From Lepus europaeus (Eukaryota > Chordata > Mammalia > Lagomorpha > Leporidae), in contig NC_084837.1 in NCBI RefSeq assembly GCF_033115175.1, forward strand, positions 66,239,266 to 66,303,265: a stretch of DNA of 64,000 nucleotides, read 5' to 3'. Position 1 is the first letter of the stretch, and every line of letters begins with the position of its first letter. Made by a program: the position numbers and the translations under genes. Under the pieces are notes generated by a model, which saw nothing but the letters and a program-made list of their open reading frames with translations, did no database searches and was not told where the DNA came from. Below, piece by piece: positions 23,142-34,891 of the stretch.

Positions 23142-23460
23142 AAAATTTACTGTATATGGGTGAAATTTTCCTTTTCCAATTAACTTACTGTTTATAGCCA
23201 TTGCCTATATTCCCATTCAAGTAGGGTCTTTTTTTACTTGTAAACTTCGTGTTCTGTGAAATATAAGCCCTATAACTGTAATATAATTTTAAAATATGTT
23301 ATCTCACAAACTAAAAAAAAAAAGGAGACAGAAAGGGAGAGGGAAAGTGGATGGGGGGAGGGCGGAGAAGGAGGGGAGGCAATATTATCATGTTCTTGGA
23401 ACTGTATCTACAAACAACATTGAATCTGTTAAAAACTAACTAAAAATTTAAAAAGTTGTA

Positions 23461-24780
23461 AAATTAAAACTGTTTAAATGATCAACAAATTGGTCTTTTG
23501 TGCTTCCTGTGACTGAACTATGCCTTCTGGGAAGAACTAATTATGTTTTAACACTCTCTGTGGTACAATTGAACAAACGTGGTCTCTATGTATAAAGCCA
23601 TCCTTTCAGAAAGACAAATACCATTAGACCTCTGGCACCTTGACGACATAATCCACATCTTATCCATTTCTGTGTCCTTGACGAATGGCGAATGAGCACT
23701 TAATAAACACCGGTTGAACTGAACTATGCCCACAACATAGACATATGTGCACACAGACACCCACCCATGGAGGGAGGAGGGGAGGCAAGAGATTATAACC
23801 AGAAAGACACAAGTGTTGCTAAAATTGAAAAGCTGAATCCAAAAATGAAACGTCTCAGGAATTAAGGAGCATGCTGTCTAAGCTCTGTGCTCCCAACCCT
23901 TGCTTCTTTCCCTCTCTGATGAGCTCTCAGGCCAATCGGCAGAGCGCATTTGCGTTTGGCACCAGGGGACAGGATCGCCGTGGCACCAGGAGGCAGGATC
24001 GCTGTGGCAGCAGTGGCTGACACACTATCCACTTTTCTCCTGTGAGGCATCTTCCGCCACGTGTTCAATCAGAGTCCCCCACGTAGCCAGAAAAGAGCAT
24101 CTCTGTGAAGGCTGGTGTGAGCTGACGGCAGCCATGGAGTCACTCAAAAGGGAAATCATGCCACAGGAAAGAGCGGGCTGCCTTTTAACACACCCACTTT
24201 GTCTCCAGCTCAGCATGAATAAGGAAACAGGGAGAGAAACGAATACAAGACAGAACATCTTGCCCAATTTTGCAGAGTGATGGATAGGAAAGGACAGATG
24301 GGCGATGGATCAGATGGGAGCTGTTTTTATCTTTTCTGTATTCTTTCTTTATGTGTACATCTGACAATGTATGTGTGTGTGGAGAAAAAGACTAGACTTC
24401 ATTTTTAAATGTGTGCAAGAGGCCATATGCAGTCACAGTTACACATAGACACTTAGAGGTGTGGATAGAATTGGAAAAAGAACTGCTTGCTTGCCAGTTT
24501 TTCTAAATAAATATGTTCACAGATTTCATAGCATTAATGAGCTGCAAAATAACTACATATTGAAGCTGGATACAGCTGCCTATATTAAGTTTAAGGATAT
24601 TTAAAATTAATATTAAACCAATCATATACATTACAGAGGCCAAGTTCTCAAAGATACTTACCTAAGAAGTCAACTAGCACAAATAGGAATATATCATTTG
24701 GATGTGAGATCTGTGGGTATTTATTATAACATTATAATTTGCACATATGATTTGTGTGTTTTTTGAGTTAAAAAATACAT
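23461..24780. other. Unique sequence between the L1 and the next CSINE
   Basis: No CSINE. A short stretch at 23660-23720 resembles the 3' end of MIR/L2 elements (low confidence). A 24-bp unit (tggcaccagg...gatcgc) is duplicated in tandem at 23957-24004. No gene is recognised; the 126-codon open frame at 23900-24280 shows no known domain. Confidence 0.5.
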
Positions 24781-25102
24781 GGCCCCAGTGCTACAGTGCA
24801 GCGGATTAAAGCCCCAGCCTGCAGCACCAGCATCCCATATGGGGGCAGATTTGAATCCCAGCTGCTCCACTTCTGATCCAGCTCCCTGCTAATGTGCCTA
24901 GGAAAGCAGCTGAGTATGGCCCAAGTCCTTGGGTACCTGTACCCACATGGGAGACCTGGAAGAAGCTCCTGGCTTCAGATCGGCTCATCTCTGGCCATTG
25001 CGGCCATTTAAGGAGTGAACCAGTAGACAGAAGACTTCTCTCTCTCTCTCCATCTCTACCTCTCTCCTGTAACTCTGTCTTTCAAAGAAATAAAAACATT
25101 TT
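24781..25102 (+). mobile_element. CSINE
   Basis: Target duplication aaaaaatacatg flanks it; full-length body. Confidence 0.92.
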
Positions 25103-25121
25103 AAAAAATACATGTTCTGAG

Positions 25122-25440
25122 GTTGTCGTATTTGACCTAGTGATTAAGATGCTGATAAGGGTACCCATATCAGAGTGCCTGAGTTCCATCCCTGGCTACA
25201 GCTCCTGACTCCAGCTTCCTGCTAATGCAGACTCTGGGAGGCAGTCAGTAAAGGCTGAAGTAATTGGCTTCCTGTGACTTATGTGAGAGACCTGGATTGA
25301 GTTCCTGGATCGCCACTTCAGCCCCAGCCAGGGACCATTACTGGCATTTGGAGAATGAACCAGTGCATGGGAGCTCGCTCTCTGTCTCTTTGTCCCTGCT
25401 GCTCTATCTCTCAAATAAATTAACAATTTTTAAAAATATA
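25122..25440 (+). mobile_element. Old CSINE
   Basis: Older-type head ('gacctagtgattaagatgct') and body with many changes; AAATAAATTAAC tail. Confidence 0.8.
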
Positions 25441-25445
25441 TAATA

Positions 25446-25785
25446 GGGGCTGGCGCTGTGATGTGGCAGGTAAAACTGCCACCTGCAGCACTGGCACCCC
25501 ACTGGGGCTCTGGTTTAAGACCTGGCTGCTCCATTTCTGATCCAGCTCTCTGCTAATATGCCTGGGAAAGCAGTGGAAGATGGCCCAAGTTCCTGGGCCC
25601 CTGCACTCATGTGGGAGACCCTGATAAAGCTCCAGCCTTGTCCATTGCAGCCATCTGTGGAGTGAACCAGCAGATGGAAAATCTCTCTCTCTCTCTCCCT
25701 CTCCCTGATTCTCTACTCTCTATCTTTCTCTCTCTCTGTAACTCTTTCAAATAAATAAGTGAAAATCTTTAACTATATATATATA
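25446..25785 (+). mobile_element. CSINE
   Basis: Head 'ggggctggcgctgtgatgtg'; tail ends in a short TA run that was the target of the next element. Confidence 0.88.
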
Positions 25786-26155
25786 GGCCGGCGCCGCGGC
25801 TCACTAGGCTAATCCTCCACCTTGCGGAGCCGGCACACCGGGTTCTAGTCCCGGTCGGGGCACTGGATTCTGTCCCGGTTGCCCCTCTTCCAGGCCAGCT
25901 CTCTGCTGTGGCCAGGGAGTGCAGTGGAGGATGGCCCAAGTGCTTGGGCCCTGCACCCCATGGGAGACCAGGAGAAGCACCTAGCTCCTGCCATCGGATC
26001 AGCACGGTGCGCCGGCCGCAGCGCGCCAACCGCGGCGGCCATTGGAGGGTGAACCAACGGCAAAAAGGAAGACCTTTCTCTCTGTCTCTCTCTCTCACTG
26101 TCCACTCTGCCTGTCAAAAAATAAAAAATTTAAAAAATTTAAAAAAAATAAAAAA
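25786..26155 (+). mobile_element. Young-type CSINE inserted in the preceding tail
   Basis: CpG-rich head; 'taactatatatatata' on both sides; AT-rich tail. Confidence 0.94.
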
Positions 26156-26325
26156 TAACTATATATATATGGAAAAATTTTAAATTGATTTATAAGTAAG
26201 TACAAATACTTAAAATGTAAAATATGAGGCACAAGTTACAGTGTGATAAATGGATAATGATCCTTAGAGCTGATTGAGACAATGATGGATATATTGTCAT
26301 GATAGCTTTGACAAATTTTGGAACT

Positions 26326-26630
26326 GGGGCCAGTGCTGTAGTATAGTAGGCAAAGCCATCACCTGCAGTGCTGGCGTCCCACATGGGGTGTCAGTTGGAG
26401 TCCCCGTTGCTCCACGTCCAACCCAGCTTCCTACTAATGCATCTGGGGAAGCAGCAGAAGGTGGCCAAAGCCTTTGGACCCCTGCAATCAGGCTCCTGGC
26501 TTTGGAACAGATCAGCTCCAGTCGTTGTGGCCATTTGGGGAGTGAACCAATGGATGAAAGATAAATCTCTCTCTCTCTCTCTCTCTTTCTAATGCCACTT
26601 TTCAAATTAATAAAATAAATATTTTTTGAA
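26326..26630 (+). mobile_element. CSINE
   Basis: Head 'ggggccagtgctgtagtata'; CT run at 26567-26588. Confidence 0.88.
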
Positions 26631-27009
26631 AAGTGATTATGCAAATGGCAATCATAATCAATTTTTTCCCACCAAAGTCTCCACAAACTAAATCAATGAC
26701 TCAGCGCGTTTCCCCAAGGAAGAAGTGTCAGAGAGAGCTTCAGGTTGAGTCTTCAAGTGTGACATGAGGTTTGTGATACTGTTGCTATCATCAGAGATGT
26801 ACATACAACATTTAATTTTAATAATAATACAGGTTCCATCGGGGATGCTGTTCTATCAAGGGCCACGTGGTTTTGCAGCACCACTTCTCGTTTGAATTAC
26901 TTTATGACTGATCATAAGTATCATCGGTCAGTTATCACTGAGGATGTGTTATGTGAAAATAGTTAGGTCCTCAATATGTGCAGTGATATATTCAAGAGCT
27001 AATGAGGAA
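26631..27009. other. Unique sequence
   Basis: No repeat or gene recognised. Confidence 0.45.
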
Positions 27010-27329
27010 GGGCTGGCCCTGTGGCATAGCGGGTAAGGCTGCCACCTGTGGTGCCAGCATCCCATGTGGGCGCTGTTTCGAGTCCCGGCTGCTCCACTTC
27101 CAATACAACTCTCTGCTATGGCCTGGGAAAGCAGTGGAAGATGGCCCAAGTTCTTGGGCCCTTGCACCCACATGGGAGACCAGGAAGAAGCTCCTGGCTC
27201 CTGGCTCCTGATCAGTGCAGCTCTGGCTGTTGCGGTCATCTCGGGGAATAAACCAGCGGATGAATGAACTCTCTCCCTCTCTGTAACTCTGACATTCAAA
27301 TGAATAAATAAATCTTATTTAAAAAAAAA
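27010..27329 (+). mobile_element. CSINE
   Basis: Perfect 16-bp target duplication aagagctaatgaggaa (26994-27009 and 27330-27345). Confidence 0.95.
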
Positions 27330-27376
27330 AAGAGCTAATGAGGAAACGAACAAACAACCAAAAAAACAGAATCAGT

Positions 27377-27720
27377 CAGGGCAGGCGCTGTGGCGCAGTG
27401 GATTAACGCCCTGGCCTGAAGCGCCGGCATTCCACATGGGTGCCAGTTCTAGTCCCAGCTGCTCCTCTTCTGATCCAGCTCTCTTCCATGGCCTGGGAAA
27501 GCAGTAGAAGATGGCCCAAGTCCTTGGGCCCCTGCACCTGTGTGGGAGACCCGGAAGAAGCACCTGGCTCCTGGCTTCGGATCGGCACAGCTCTGGCCGT
27601 TGTGGCCATCTAGGGAGTGAACCAGCAGATAGAAAACCTCTCTCTCTCTCTCTCTGCCTCTCCACTCTCTGTGTGACTCTGACTTTCAAATAAATAAATA
27701 AATCTAAAAAAAAAAACAAA
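27377..27720 (+). mobile_element. CSINE
   Basis: 'caaaaaaacagaatcag' and 'caaaaaaaaacagaatgag' flank it as target copies. Confidence 0.93.
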
Positions 27721-28638
27721 CAAAAAAAAACAGAATGAGTTGACCATGGTTACAAAAAAGACAGTTTAGCTGGAGAGTGGGGGAAGAATTGCAAGGACTG
27801 TTCCCTATGTTCATGTGAAGCCCGGTGTGCAATGGCTTAACATACCAAGCAGCAGCCAAGGCCACAGATCAGTGTGACATAACCATTGGGTCTCCTTGGG
27901 AGCAATCCAATAATACCTGGTGGCTGACTCCAACCTGTGGTGAACGAGTCATTATTTTTTAATTTTATGGTGTGATTACAGTGCTCTGTTGGCAACCAAC
28001 ACCTATCTATTGTTAGGGTATTCGTCTTGGATAAGTACAACTGATAGACACAAAGTGCCTTGAGTGTATATCTGATATAATTGAACTATAATGTTACTCA
28101 GTGGCCCATAGATTGTACTCTAAACCAACCTGGCCACCATCTCCTTTTCACTTATAACCATATATGTACAGGTTAAATCATATTTGTGTCCCTTACCATT
28201 TAGCAAAAGGCTGATATCATCGCTGTGCCAGTCCTGTACAAGTCTGGTGACTTTGTGTATCCACCCCTCTGAGTAGGTCAATTAGTGTGGCAGGAAGTGT
28301 GAGTTTACAGATGCAGCCAAGTCAATATGCTTTGAGGATAATCCCGCTCCCCTTAGCTATGGTCCACTCTATGTTAGCACTCCCATGTCTGGTCTTGTTA
28401 TGCAATCACAGGGTCAGATCAGCTGCTGGATTGAGAGCAGGGCCCACAATTTAGTCGAGGCACCCACCCTCCTCCATGTTCACAGGGGCGGAGGTGTTAA
28501 TGCAAACAGATACATGATATGTGGCTGAATATTCCCTGAGGTTCATGTAGCTGTTTCCACACTTGTTGCTTCATCATGGTTCCTCAGAGATGTTTTCCTA
28601 ATACAGATCATTATTCTGCTGGACATCTTGCCATCTGT

Positions 28639-28688
28639 TCTTTTTTTAAAAGATTTATTTATTTGAGAGACAGAGTTAACAGAGAAGA

Positions 28689-28727
<39 letters not shown>

Positions 28728-28987
28728 GTTTTCCATCTGCTGGTTCACTCACCAAATGACCACCATGGCCGGAGCTGTGCCAATCTGAAGCCAGGAGCCA
28801 GGAGCTTCCTCTGGGTCTCCCATGTGGTTGCAGTGGTCCAAGCACTTGGGCCATCTTCCACTGCTTTCCCAGGCCATAGCAGAGAGCTGGATCAGAAGAG
28901 GAGCAGCCAGGACACGAACTGGCACCTATATGGGATGCTGGCACCACAGGTAGAGGCTTAGCACACTATGCCCCAGCACTGACCCTG
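28639..28987 (-). mobile_element. CSINE in the retroviral pol remnant
   Basis: T tail, GA run (28692-28724) and head 'ccccagcactgaccctg'. Confidence 0.9.
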
Positions 28988-29295
28988 TACCATTTATTTA
29001 AGGTTCCATACACTGTCCAATTGTCAGTGCAAACACCCAGCTCATGAGTGCCCAACCAAACTTACTGCCTACAGTTTTGACCACTAGCTGGGCTGATTTT
29101 CCCAAATCAAACCAGATAGTATCAGTGGCAGGTTGCACCACAGCAGCAGTTAGACACTCGGGTTTCCCCTGTTGAATCCATCTGTGTAACAAGTGTTTGG
29201 GGATATGAGAGCTACTCTCTTTTGCATTTGTGAAATCATAGACACTAGGGCAGCCACATGAGACAGCAAAATGGCTTGTTTCTTATTCTTTTTCT

Positions 29296-29602
29296 TTTTC
29301 TGTTTAAAATTTATTTGAAACACAGAGTTACGGGGAGGGAGGGTCTTTCATCTGCTGGTTCACTCCCCAAATGGCCACAACAGCCAGGGCCGGGCCAGCT
29401 GATGCCAGGAGCCAGGAACTTCTTCCAGGTCTCACAAGTGGGTTTAGGAGCCCCGGGCAATCAGACTATTCTCTGCTGCTTTCCCAGTCACATTAGCAGG
29501 GAGCTGGATTGGAAGTGGAGCAGCCAGGACTTGAACCAGTAGCCATATGGGAGGTCGGCACTGCAGGAGTAGCTTATCCCCCTATGACACCACGCCAGCT
29601 CC
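29296..29602 (-). mobile_element. CSINE in the retroviral pol remnant
   Basis: 'atttgaaacacagagttacg' to the head 'accacgccagctcct'. Confidence 0.88.
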
Positions 29603-29627
29603 TGAGGTGGTTTCTTAAGTAATTAGA

Positions 29628-29935
29628 CCCTGAGTCATTTGGTGCAGAGGTTACGATGCCACTTGGATGCCTTCATCACATGATGAGTTTGAGTCCTGGC
29701 TCCCTCACACCTGATTCCAGCTTTCTACTAACGCACACTCTGGGAGATAGCAGGTGATTGCTCAAGGAGTTGAATCTGTCACCCATGTAGGAGTTGCAGA
29801 CTCCTGACTTTGGCCCAGCCCAGACCTATCTGTTGTGGCCATTTGGAAAGTGAACCAGCCAATGGAAGATCTCTGTCTATCTGTGTTTCTCTTGCTATCT
29901 CTTGGTCTTTCAAATAAATTTTAAGAAAATACAAA
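29628..29935 (+). mobile_element. Old CSINE
   Basis: Older-type head 'gagtcatttggtgcagaggt'; TTTCAAATAAATTTTAAG tail. Confidence 0.82.
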
Positions 29936-30387
29936 AGCCTCATAAATAAGCAGGCCAAACATTGTCAAAAGCTTGAAAGTCAATAAACTGTTGGATGGAC
30001 ACTTCTTTGTTGAAGATATATGTGCCATTCTTTCAAGGTAGAGGCCTGTGCTGTAGCAGATTGACAATCAGGACATGGGCAATTCACTCACCCCTCCATA
30101 GGTGGGCCAGTGCACACTGGGACCAGTAGAATCTTGGACAGTGGATCCACCTACAATAGAGGATTGTATATGCTAGAAACTGCTGCTCTAAAGTGGGGTA
30201 TCTCATTTCAGATTCCTTCCAGAGCTGTGATAAAAATAACCTGGAGGTGTCTTTTTCCTTGCTCTTGCAAGAGGGCCCAGCTCACAGCATCTGCATACTG
30301 GTCACATCGAACAGCACTGATATGCTGGACAGAAGGGTGTCAAAGGTGCTATCAAAATCTTTGCCATTTCAAACGCTTCCCCTTTTT

Positions 30388-30700
30388 GGAAAAATTTTAT
30401 TTTTTCATTTTATTTGAAAGGCAGAAAGAGAGAGGAACTGACAAAGAGAGACCCGCCATCTGCAGCTTTACTCTCCAAATGCCTGCAATAGCCAGGGCTG
30501 GACCAGGTCAAAGCTAGGAGCTGGGTCTCTCATGTGGGTGGCAAGGAATGTGGGTGGCAAGGAGCCAACCACTCAGCCCACCACCATTGCTTCCTAGGGG
30601 GTGTATTAGCAGGAAGCTGGCCTGGACTCCAGGCATTCCAATACAGGATCTGAATGTCCCACGTGGCATCTTAACCACTGCACCAAATGCCTGCTCCCCA
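30388..30700 (-). mobile_element. Old CSINE
   Basis: 'attttatttgaaaggcagaa' to 'ccactgcaccaaatgcctgc', the older-type head. Confidence 0.85.
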
Positions 30701-31050
30701 CTTCCCCCAATTTGTAATGTAATAATTTTAAAAATAACCCATTCTATACCTTATTGGGCCCTTTAAACTGTGAAGATAAATAGCCCGCCTCAGTCCAGAT
30801 TCCCACAGAGTCCTGGGCTTTATTTCCCTGCATTTGATGAAGAGGAGCAGCAGGGAATTATTTCCTTGTCTTTGATGTTATAGAAATGCTGCCTGAGTGC
30901 TGGTGAGGTTGTGATTTAACTCATTTTTTAACTCCATTTCTTGCCAAAGGGATACCGTTCTCTCCTGGATCTCAGAGTCATACCATCCAGGAAGTCAGGC
31001 TCTTCACAGGACAGTTGTTTGAAAGGTTTTGCAATTATCAGCAATTCTGT
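30701..31050. other. Unique sequence
   Basis: No repeat or gene recognised; it might belong to the retroviral remnant but shows no motif. Confidence 0.4.
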
Positions 31051-31064
31051 CAAAATGTGTTCTT

Positions 31065-31420
31065 TTTTTAAAATTTTATTTATTTATTATTTATTTGACA
31101 GGCAGAGTAGACAGTGAGAGAGAGAGAAAGAGAGACAGAGAGAAAGGTCTTCCTTTTGCCGTTGGTTCACCCTCCAATGGACGCTGCGGCCGGCACATCG
31201 CACTGATCCAAAGCCAGGAGCCAGGTGCTTCCTCCTGGTCTCCCATGCGGGTGCAGGGCCCAAGCACTTGGGCCATCCTCCACTGCACTCCCTGGCCACA
31301 GCAGAGAGCTGGCCTGGAAGAGGGGCAACTGGGACAGAATCCGGCGCCCCAACCGGGACTAGAACCTGGTGTGCCAGCGCCGCAGGTGGAGGATTAGCCT
31401 ATTGAGCTGCGGCGCCGGCC
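31065..31420 (-). mobile_element. Young-type CSINE
   Basis: 'caaaatgtgttctt' and 'caaaaatatgttctt' flank it; the head ends gcggcgccggcc. Confidence 0.94.
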
Positions 31421-31435
31421 CAAAAATATGTTCTT

Positions 31436-31918
31436 AAATTGTTGGTTTCTTATATGGTGTGATCCATCTTGAGCTGGCTACTGCGTTGGTTGGGTGTTTG
31501 CCTTCTGCTGCATAAGTGGCTGGGTGGAAAAGCATAGCTCATAGGCTGGAGGGGGCTCCCTTCCAGTTACTTCAGCCTCTTCCTCTAGTTGTTTTACCTT
31601 TGCTTGTGCAGCCAGTATGCACAGGAGCTCTCAACAAAGGCCATCGCACTGTAGCAGCAATACACCACCCTTTCTTACTAGAGTGGGTCAGGTGACGCTG
31701 AGAAAACAGTTGCTCCAAATTCAGCAGCATTTCGGGGACATTCTGGTACTCAGGCTGCCAGGTGTCCAGCATATAGGTCACCCCCCTCTATAACACCCCT
31801 TACACACACACACACACACACATGAAATCACAAAATTTCCCCCTAAAGAAGCTTCATTCCTCTTGCCCATTTCCTTATCCTCCTGGCTTGCTTGCCCATT
31901 GTTTTGGAAAAACCCAGT
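31436..31918. other. Unique sequence with the source of a templated duplication
   Basis: About 100 bp (31460-31560) recur inside the next CSINE. A (CA)n run lies at 31803-31822. On the - strand 31572-31781 is open for 69 codons without a known domain. Confidence 0.5.
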
Positions 31919-32276
31919 GGATCTGGTGTTGTGGTGTGGTGAGCAAAGCCCCCTGCAATGCTGGCATCCCATGTGGATGCTGGTTCACTTCTCAGCTGCT
32001 CCACTTTCAATCCAGCTCCCTGCTGATGGCCTGGAAAAAACAGCGAAGAATGGCCCAAATGGTTGAGCCCCTGCACCTATGTGGGAGACCTGGAGGAAGC
32101 CCTTGGCTTTTGACTTCAGCCTGGCCCAACTCCGGGTGTTATCCATCTTGAGCTGGCCACTGCATTTGTTGGGTGTCTGCCTTCTGCCGCATAAGTGGCT
32201 GGGTGGAAAAGCATAGCTCATAAACTGGAGAGGGCATCTGTTGCAGCCATCGAGGGAGTAAACCAGAAGATGAAAG

Positions 32277-32322
<46 letters not shown>

Positions 32323-32383
32323 CCCCTCTCTCTCTGTGACTGACTTTCAAATAAAAAAGTAAATCTTAAAAAACAAAACAAAA
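31919..32383 (+). mobile_element. CSINE carrying a 100-bp foreign insert
   Basis: A normal head and body run to 'ggcccaactccgggtgt' (32138). They are then interrupted by about 100 bp copied from 31460-31560. The CSINE resumes at about 32238 ('ttgcagccatcgagggagta') and ends with a long CT run (32279-32319) and tail. Confidence 0.9.
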
Positions 32384-32680
32384 ATCTGGTTTAGGAGAGC
32401 TGGCTGCAAAGGTGGAAGGTCCTGAAAGACCAAAGAAAGAGGTGTTACAGAGAATATAACTTATTAGGGACTTACGGAAGCCTATCTTGGGGAGCAACAA
32501 GATGAGAAGATGCATCATGCTACAAGGTAGGAGAAAAAAGAATTTTATATTAAGCTAGACAAAGGTCACTATGGCCAACATGAATGTATCTGAACTTTTT
32601 CAAGAAATCTTTAAATTTCAGATATCAGGTAAGAGACCAGACAAGGGACCTTCCAGGCACCAGTGCCCAGCGTGAAATTC
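32384..32680. other. Unique sequence
   Basis: No repeat or gene recognised. Confidence 0.4.
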
Positions 32681-32691
32681 TCAACAGATTA

Positions 32692-32692
<1 letters not shown>

Positions 32693-32731
<39 letters not shown>

Positions 32732-33036
32732 TGAGAGGCAGAATTACACACAGAGAAAGGGAGAGACACAGAGAAAGGTCTTTCATCTGCTGGTTCACTC
32801 TCCAGATGGCTGCAACAGCCGGAGCTGAGCCCATCTGAAGCCAGGAGTCAGGAGCTTCTTCTGGGTCACCCATGTGGGTGCAGGGGCCCAAGCACTTGCG
32901 CCGTCCTCCACTGCTTCCCCAGGCCATAGCAGAGAGTTGGGTTGGAAGAGGAACAGCTGGGACATGAATCAGCTCCCATATGGGATGCCAGTATTGCAGG
33001 CAGAGGCTTAGCTCAATATACCACAGTGCCGGCTCC
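32693..33036 (-). mobile_element. CSINE with a (TTA)n tail
   Basis: The complement of the tail is an ATT microsatellite (32691-32731). 'tcaacagattat' and 'tcagcagattat' are the target copies. Confidence 0.93.
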
Positions 33037-33049
33037 TCAGCAGATTATC

Positions 33050-33370
33050 TTTTAAATTTTTTTTTTTATTTATTTGAAAGGCAGAGAGAGAGAGAGAGGA
33101 AAAAAAATCTTCCATCTTCTGATTTACTCCTTAGATGACTGCAAAAGCCAGAGCTGGGCCAGGCTGAAGTCTGGGGTGGAGAACTCAATCTGGGTCTTCC
33201 ATGTGGGTGGCAGGAACCCAAGCACTTGGGCCATCAAGTGTTATCTCCCAGGCACATTAGCAGGAAGTGAGATCAGAAGCATGGAACAGGCAGGAGTCAA
33301 AGTGGCACTCTGATATTGGATGCAGGCATCCCAAGCAATGCTTAATCTGTTGCACCATAATGCCCACCCT
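33050..33370 (-). mobile_element. Old CSINE
   Basis: T-rich tail, 'atttgaaaggcagagagaga', and the older-type head 'ccataatgcccaccctt'. Confidence 0.86.
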
Positions 33371-34891
33371 TAGGATTTGGGATGACTGCCAGGGTCACCC
33401 AGAGGGCAAGATGGCAAGACCAAGATGGTCACAGTCATGTCAAGTCGGATCCCTACAAGTAGTACAAGTAAAATTCAATAACTTGGAAATACAGGCACTG
33501 TCCTGCTATTTGCACTTTGTTAGGTCCTACCAAACATCACATTACCTAACAATTGCAAATTAAAAGTGATGGTTTCAATAGAAAGAATTCACGTATGACA
33601 AAGAAAAATAATGAAGTTGTTTTTCTCCATTAATTTAAACAATGAAAATGTTTTTGGTATTGTGGCCTACAAACAACAGTTTGGTTGATCAAAATAGAAA
33701 AATAAGCCTGAACCCTCTCGTAGACCTTTAACTTCACGCTCTGGAGCTCTCCTATCACTGTTGTCATCTTTGGCCTTGAAGTTTTCCAAGCACTGATGTT
33801 CTAGAAAGAGAACTTTAAGAATCTTATTAACACTGACTCTAACGATATGAAGCCCAGCAGCTCTAATGATATTGCATGTCTTTTCCAAGAATTTATTACC
33901 GTTGACTCTTGCACATGTCATGACCTTTATTTCCCTAGCTCTGGGCTGTACTGTCATTAACCCAGGACTTCTTACACGTACTATTTCACTTTTATTATCC
34001 ATTTTAATGATAGATATCACACAGAAGTGAAATATGACACAAAACAAATCCCAGCCCAGTTTGCAAACACCAAACATGAGCATGGGGCCAACCGAGCTGC
34101 CAGCCATGGATTCAGCCATATGTTCCTACCACAGCAAGCACGACAGTTCCCTGTCACCATGATGTTACAGAATCTGCAGCCAGTATAAGCCCTGTGATTC
34201 ATGACCCCTACATGGTTGATTGTGTTTAGTTTGCAAAATGAAAACCCACAGTGGGTGAAAAGTCTATACAGGTAAGTTGCTATGGAAACACAGAGAAAGA
34301 AATGTTTAACTCCTTCTTGGAGGGGTCAGGGGGATTGAAGTTCAGGGAAGGTTTTGCATTTGATCTGAACTTTGTGTAAGAAGAAAGTCTCCAGGTGTAG
34401 AAGAGGGGGAAGACACCTCCAGGTCAGGACACAGCACAAAGACAGACAGGAAACTTTGCTCTGGAATTTCAGAGAACAGAAATTAAACTGCCATGACTGA
34501 AATTTTTTTTGAGAGCCAATTTCCAAAAGCTTTTTAAAATAATGCAAATGTGTATCCATTTCATTGGCAGAACAAATATATCACATTTCCTGTGAATATA
34601 TGCTACTCTACCTCCTTCACTTCCTAATAACATGTTTATTCAGATGATTTCATTTCCATTAATCTGCATTCATTTTCTTTCATTCGCCACTTTCCTCCTG
34701 TATAAAAATGGCTGTAATTCATGAGAGGTATGGCAGCCTCTGATAAAAATGTAGATGCATGTATGGGCATGAGGGCGGTTTGGCAGCATGAACATTGAAC
34801 TCTAAGCAGGATACCTGGGTGCTAGTCCTAGCATGTCATTCAAGGAACTCCATGAATCTATGAATGTCACTCAATCTGTTTTGAACTCAAC
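33371..34891. other. Unique sequence with an unexplained 150-codon open frame
   Basis: About 1.5 kb without any recognised repeat. The - strand is open at 33667-34119 (150 codons from an ATG). The product has a hydrophobic N-terminal third followed by a basic region. I recognise no family, see no splice or promoter signals, and do not call a gene; it could be a chance frame. Confidence 0.3.

Larger units (their letters stand above)
10890..23460 (+). mobile_element. Old full-length lagomorph LINE-1, split by about 16 insertions
   Basis: One L1 can be followed in order from its 5' end (the 'aatatggccgaatagggtg' motif near 10900), through a 1.3-kb 5' UTR, ORF1 (from 12248), ORF2 (from 14120) and a 3' UTR with a purine-rich tract (23320-23380), to an A-rich tail near 23450. 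Subtracting the inserted elements leaves about 6.0 kb, the normal size of a full-length L1. Both ORFs carry stops and frameshifts, so it is dead. Its age is shown by the number of insertions and by the divergence of several of them. The blocks of L1 between inserts are collinear, apart from one misplaced ORF2 piece at 16271-16316. Confidence 0.9.
27740..30387 (-). mobile_element. Class I endogenous retrovirus remnant (pol, possibly env), degenerate
   Basis: Reading the - strand from 30370 downward gives, in order: the RT/RNase H connection region (30370-30040, with a readable CDQYADAVSWALLQ), the tether with QASTLKEW (near 30030), RNase H with a YTDG motif (near 29170) and TDNW in place of the usual TDSW (near 29030), an integrase zinc-binding region (about 28440-28330), and part of the integrase core (about 28240-28100). 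The last few hundred bases (27740-28060) may be env or late pol; I am not sure. Three CSINEs split it, and stops and frameshifts are present in every frame. No LTRs can be assigned. The order of domains is the main evidence; class I is an inference from the RNase H and integrase style. Confidence 0.7.

Noticed and set aside
24025-24280. Overlapping open frames of 80-126 codons on both strands
   Set aside because: No domain, no conservation information, and reciprocal frames on the two strands suggest chance in GC-richer unique DNA.
27740-30387. Possible intact retroviral gene
   Set aside because: Stops, frameshifts and SINE insertions occur in every domain; no functional frame remains.
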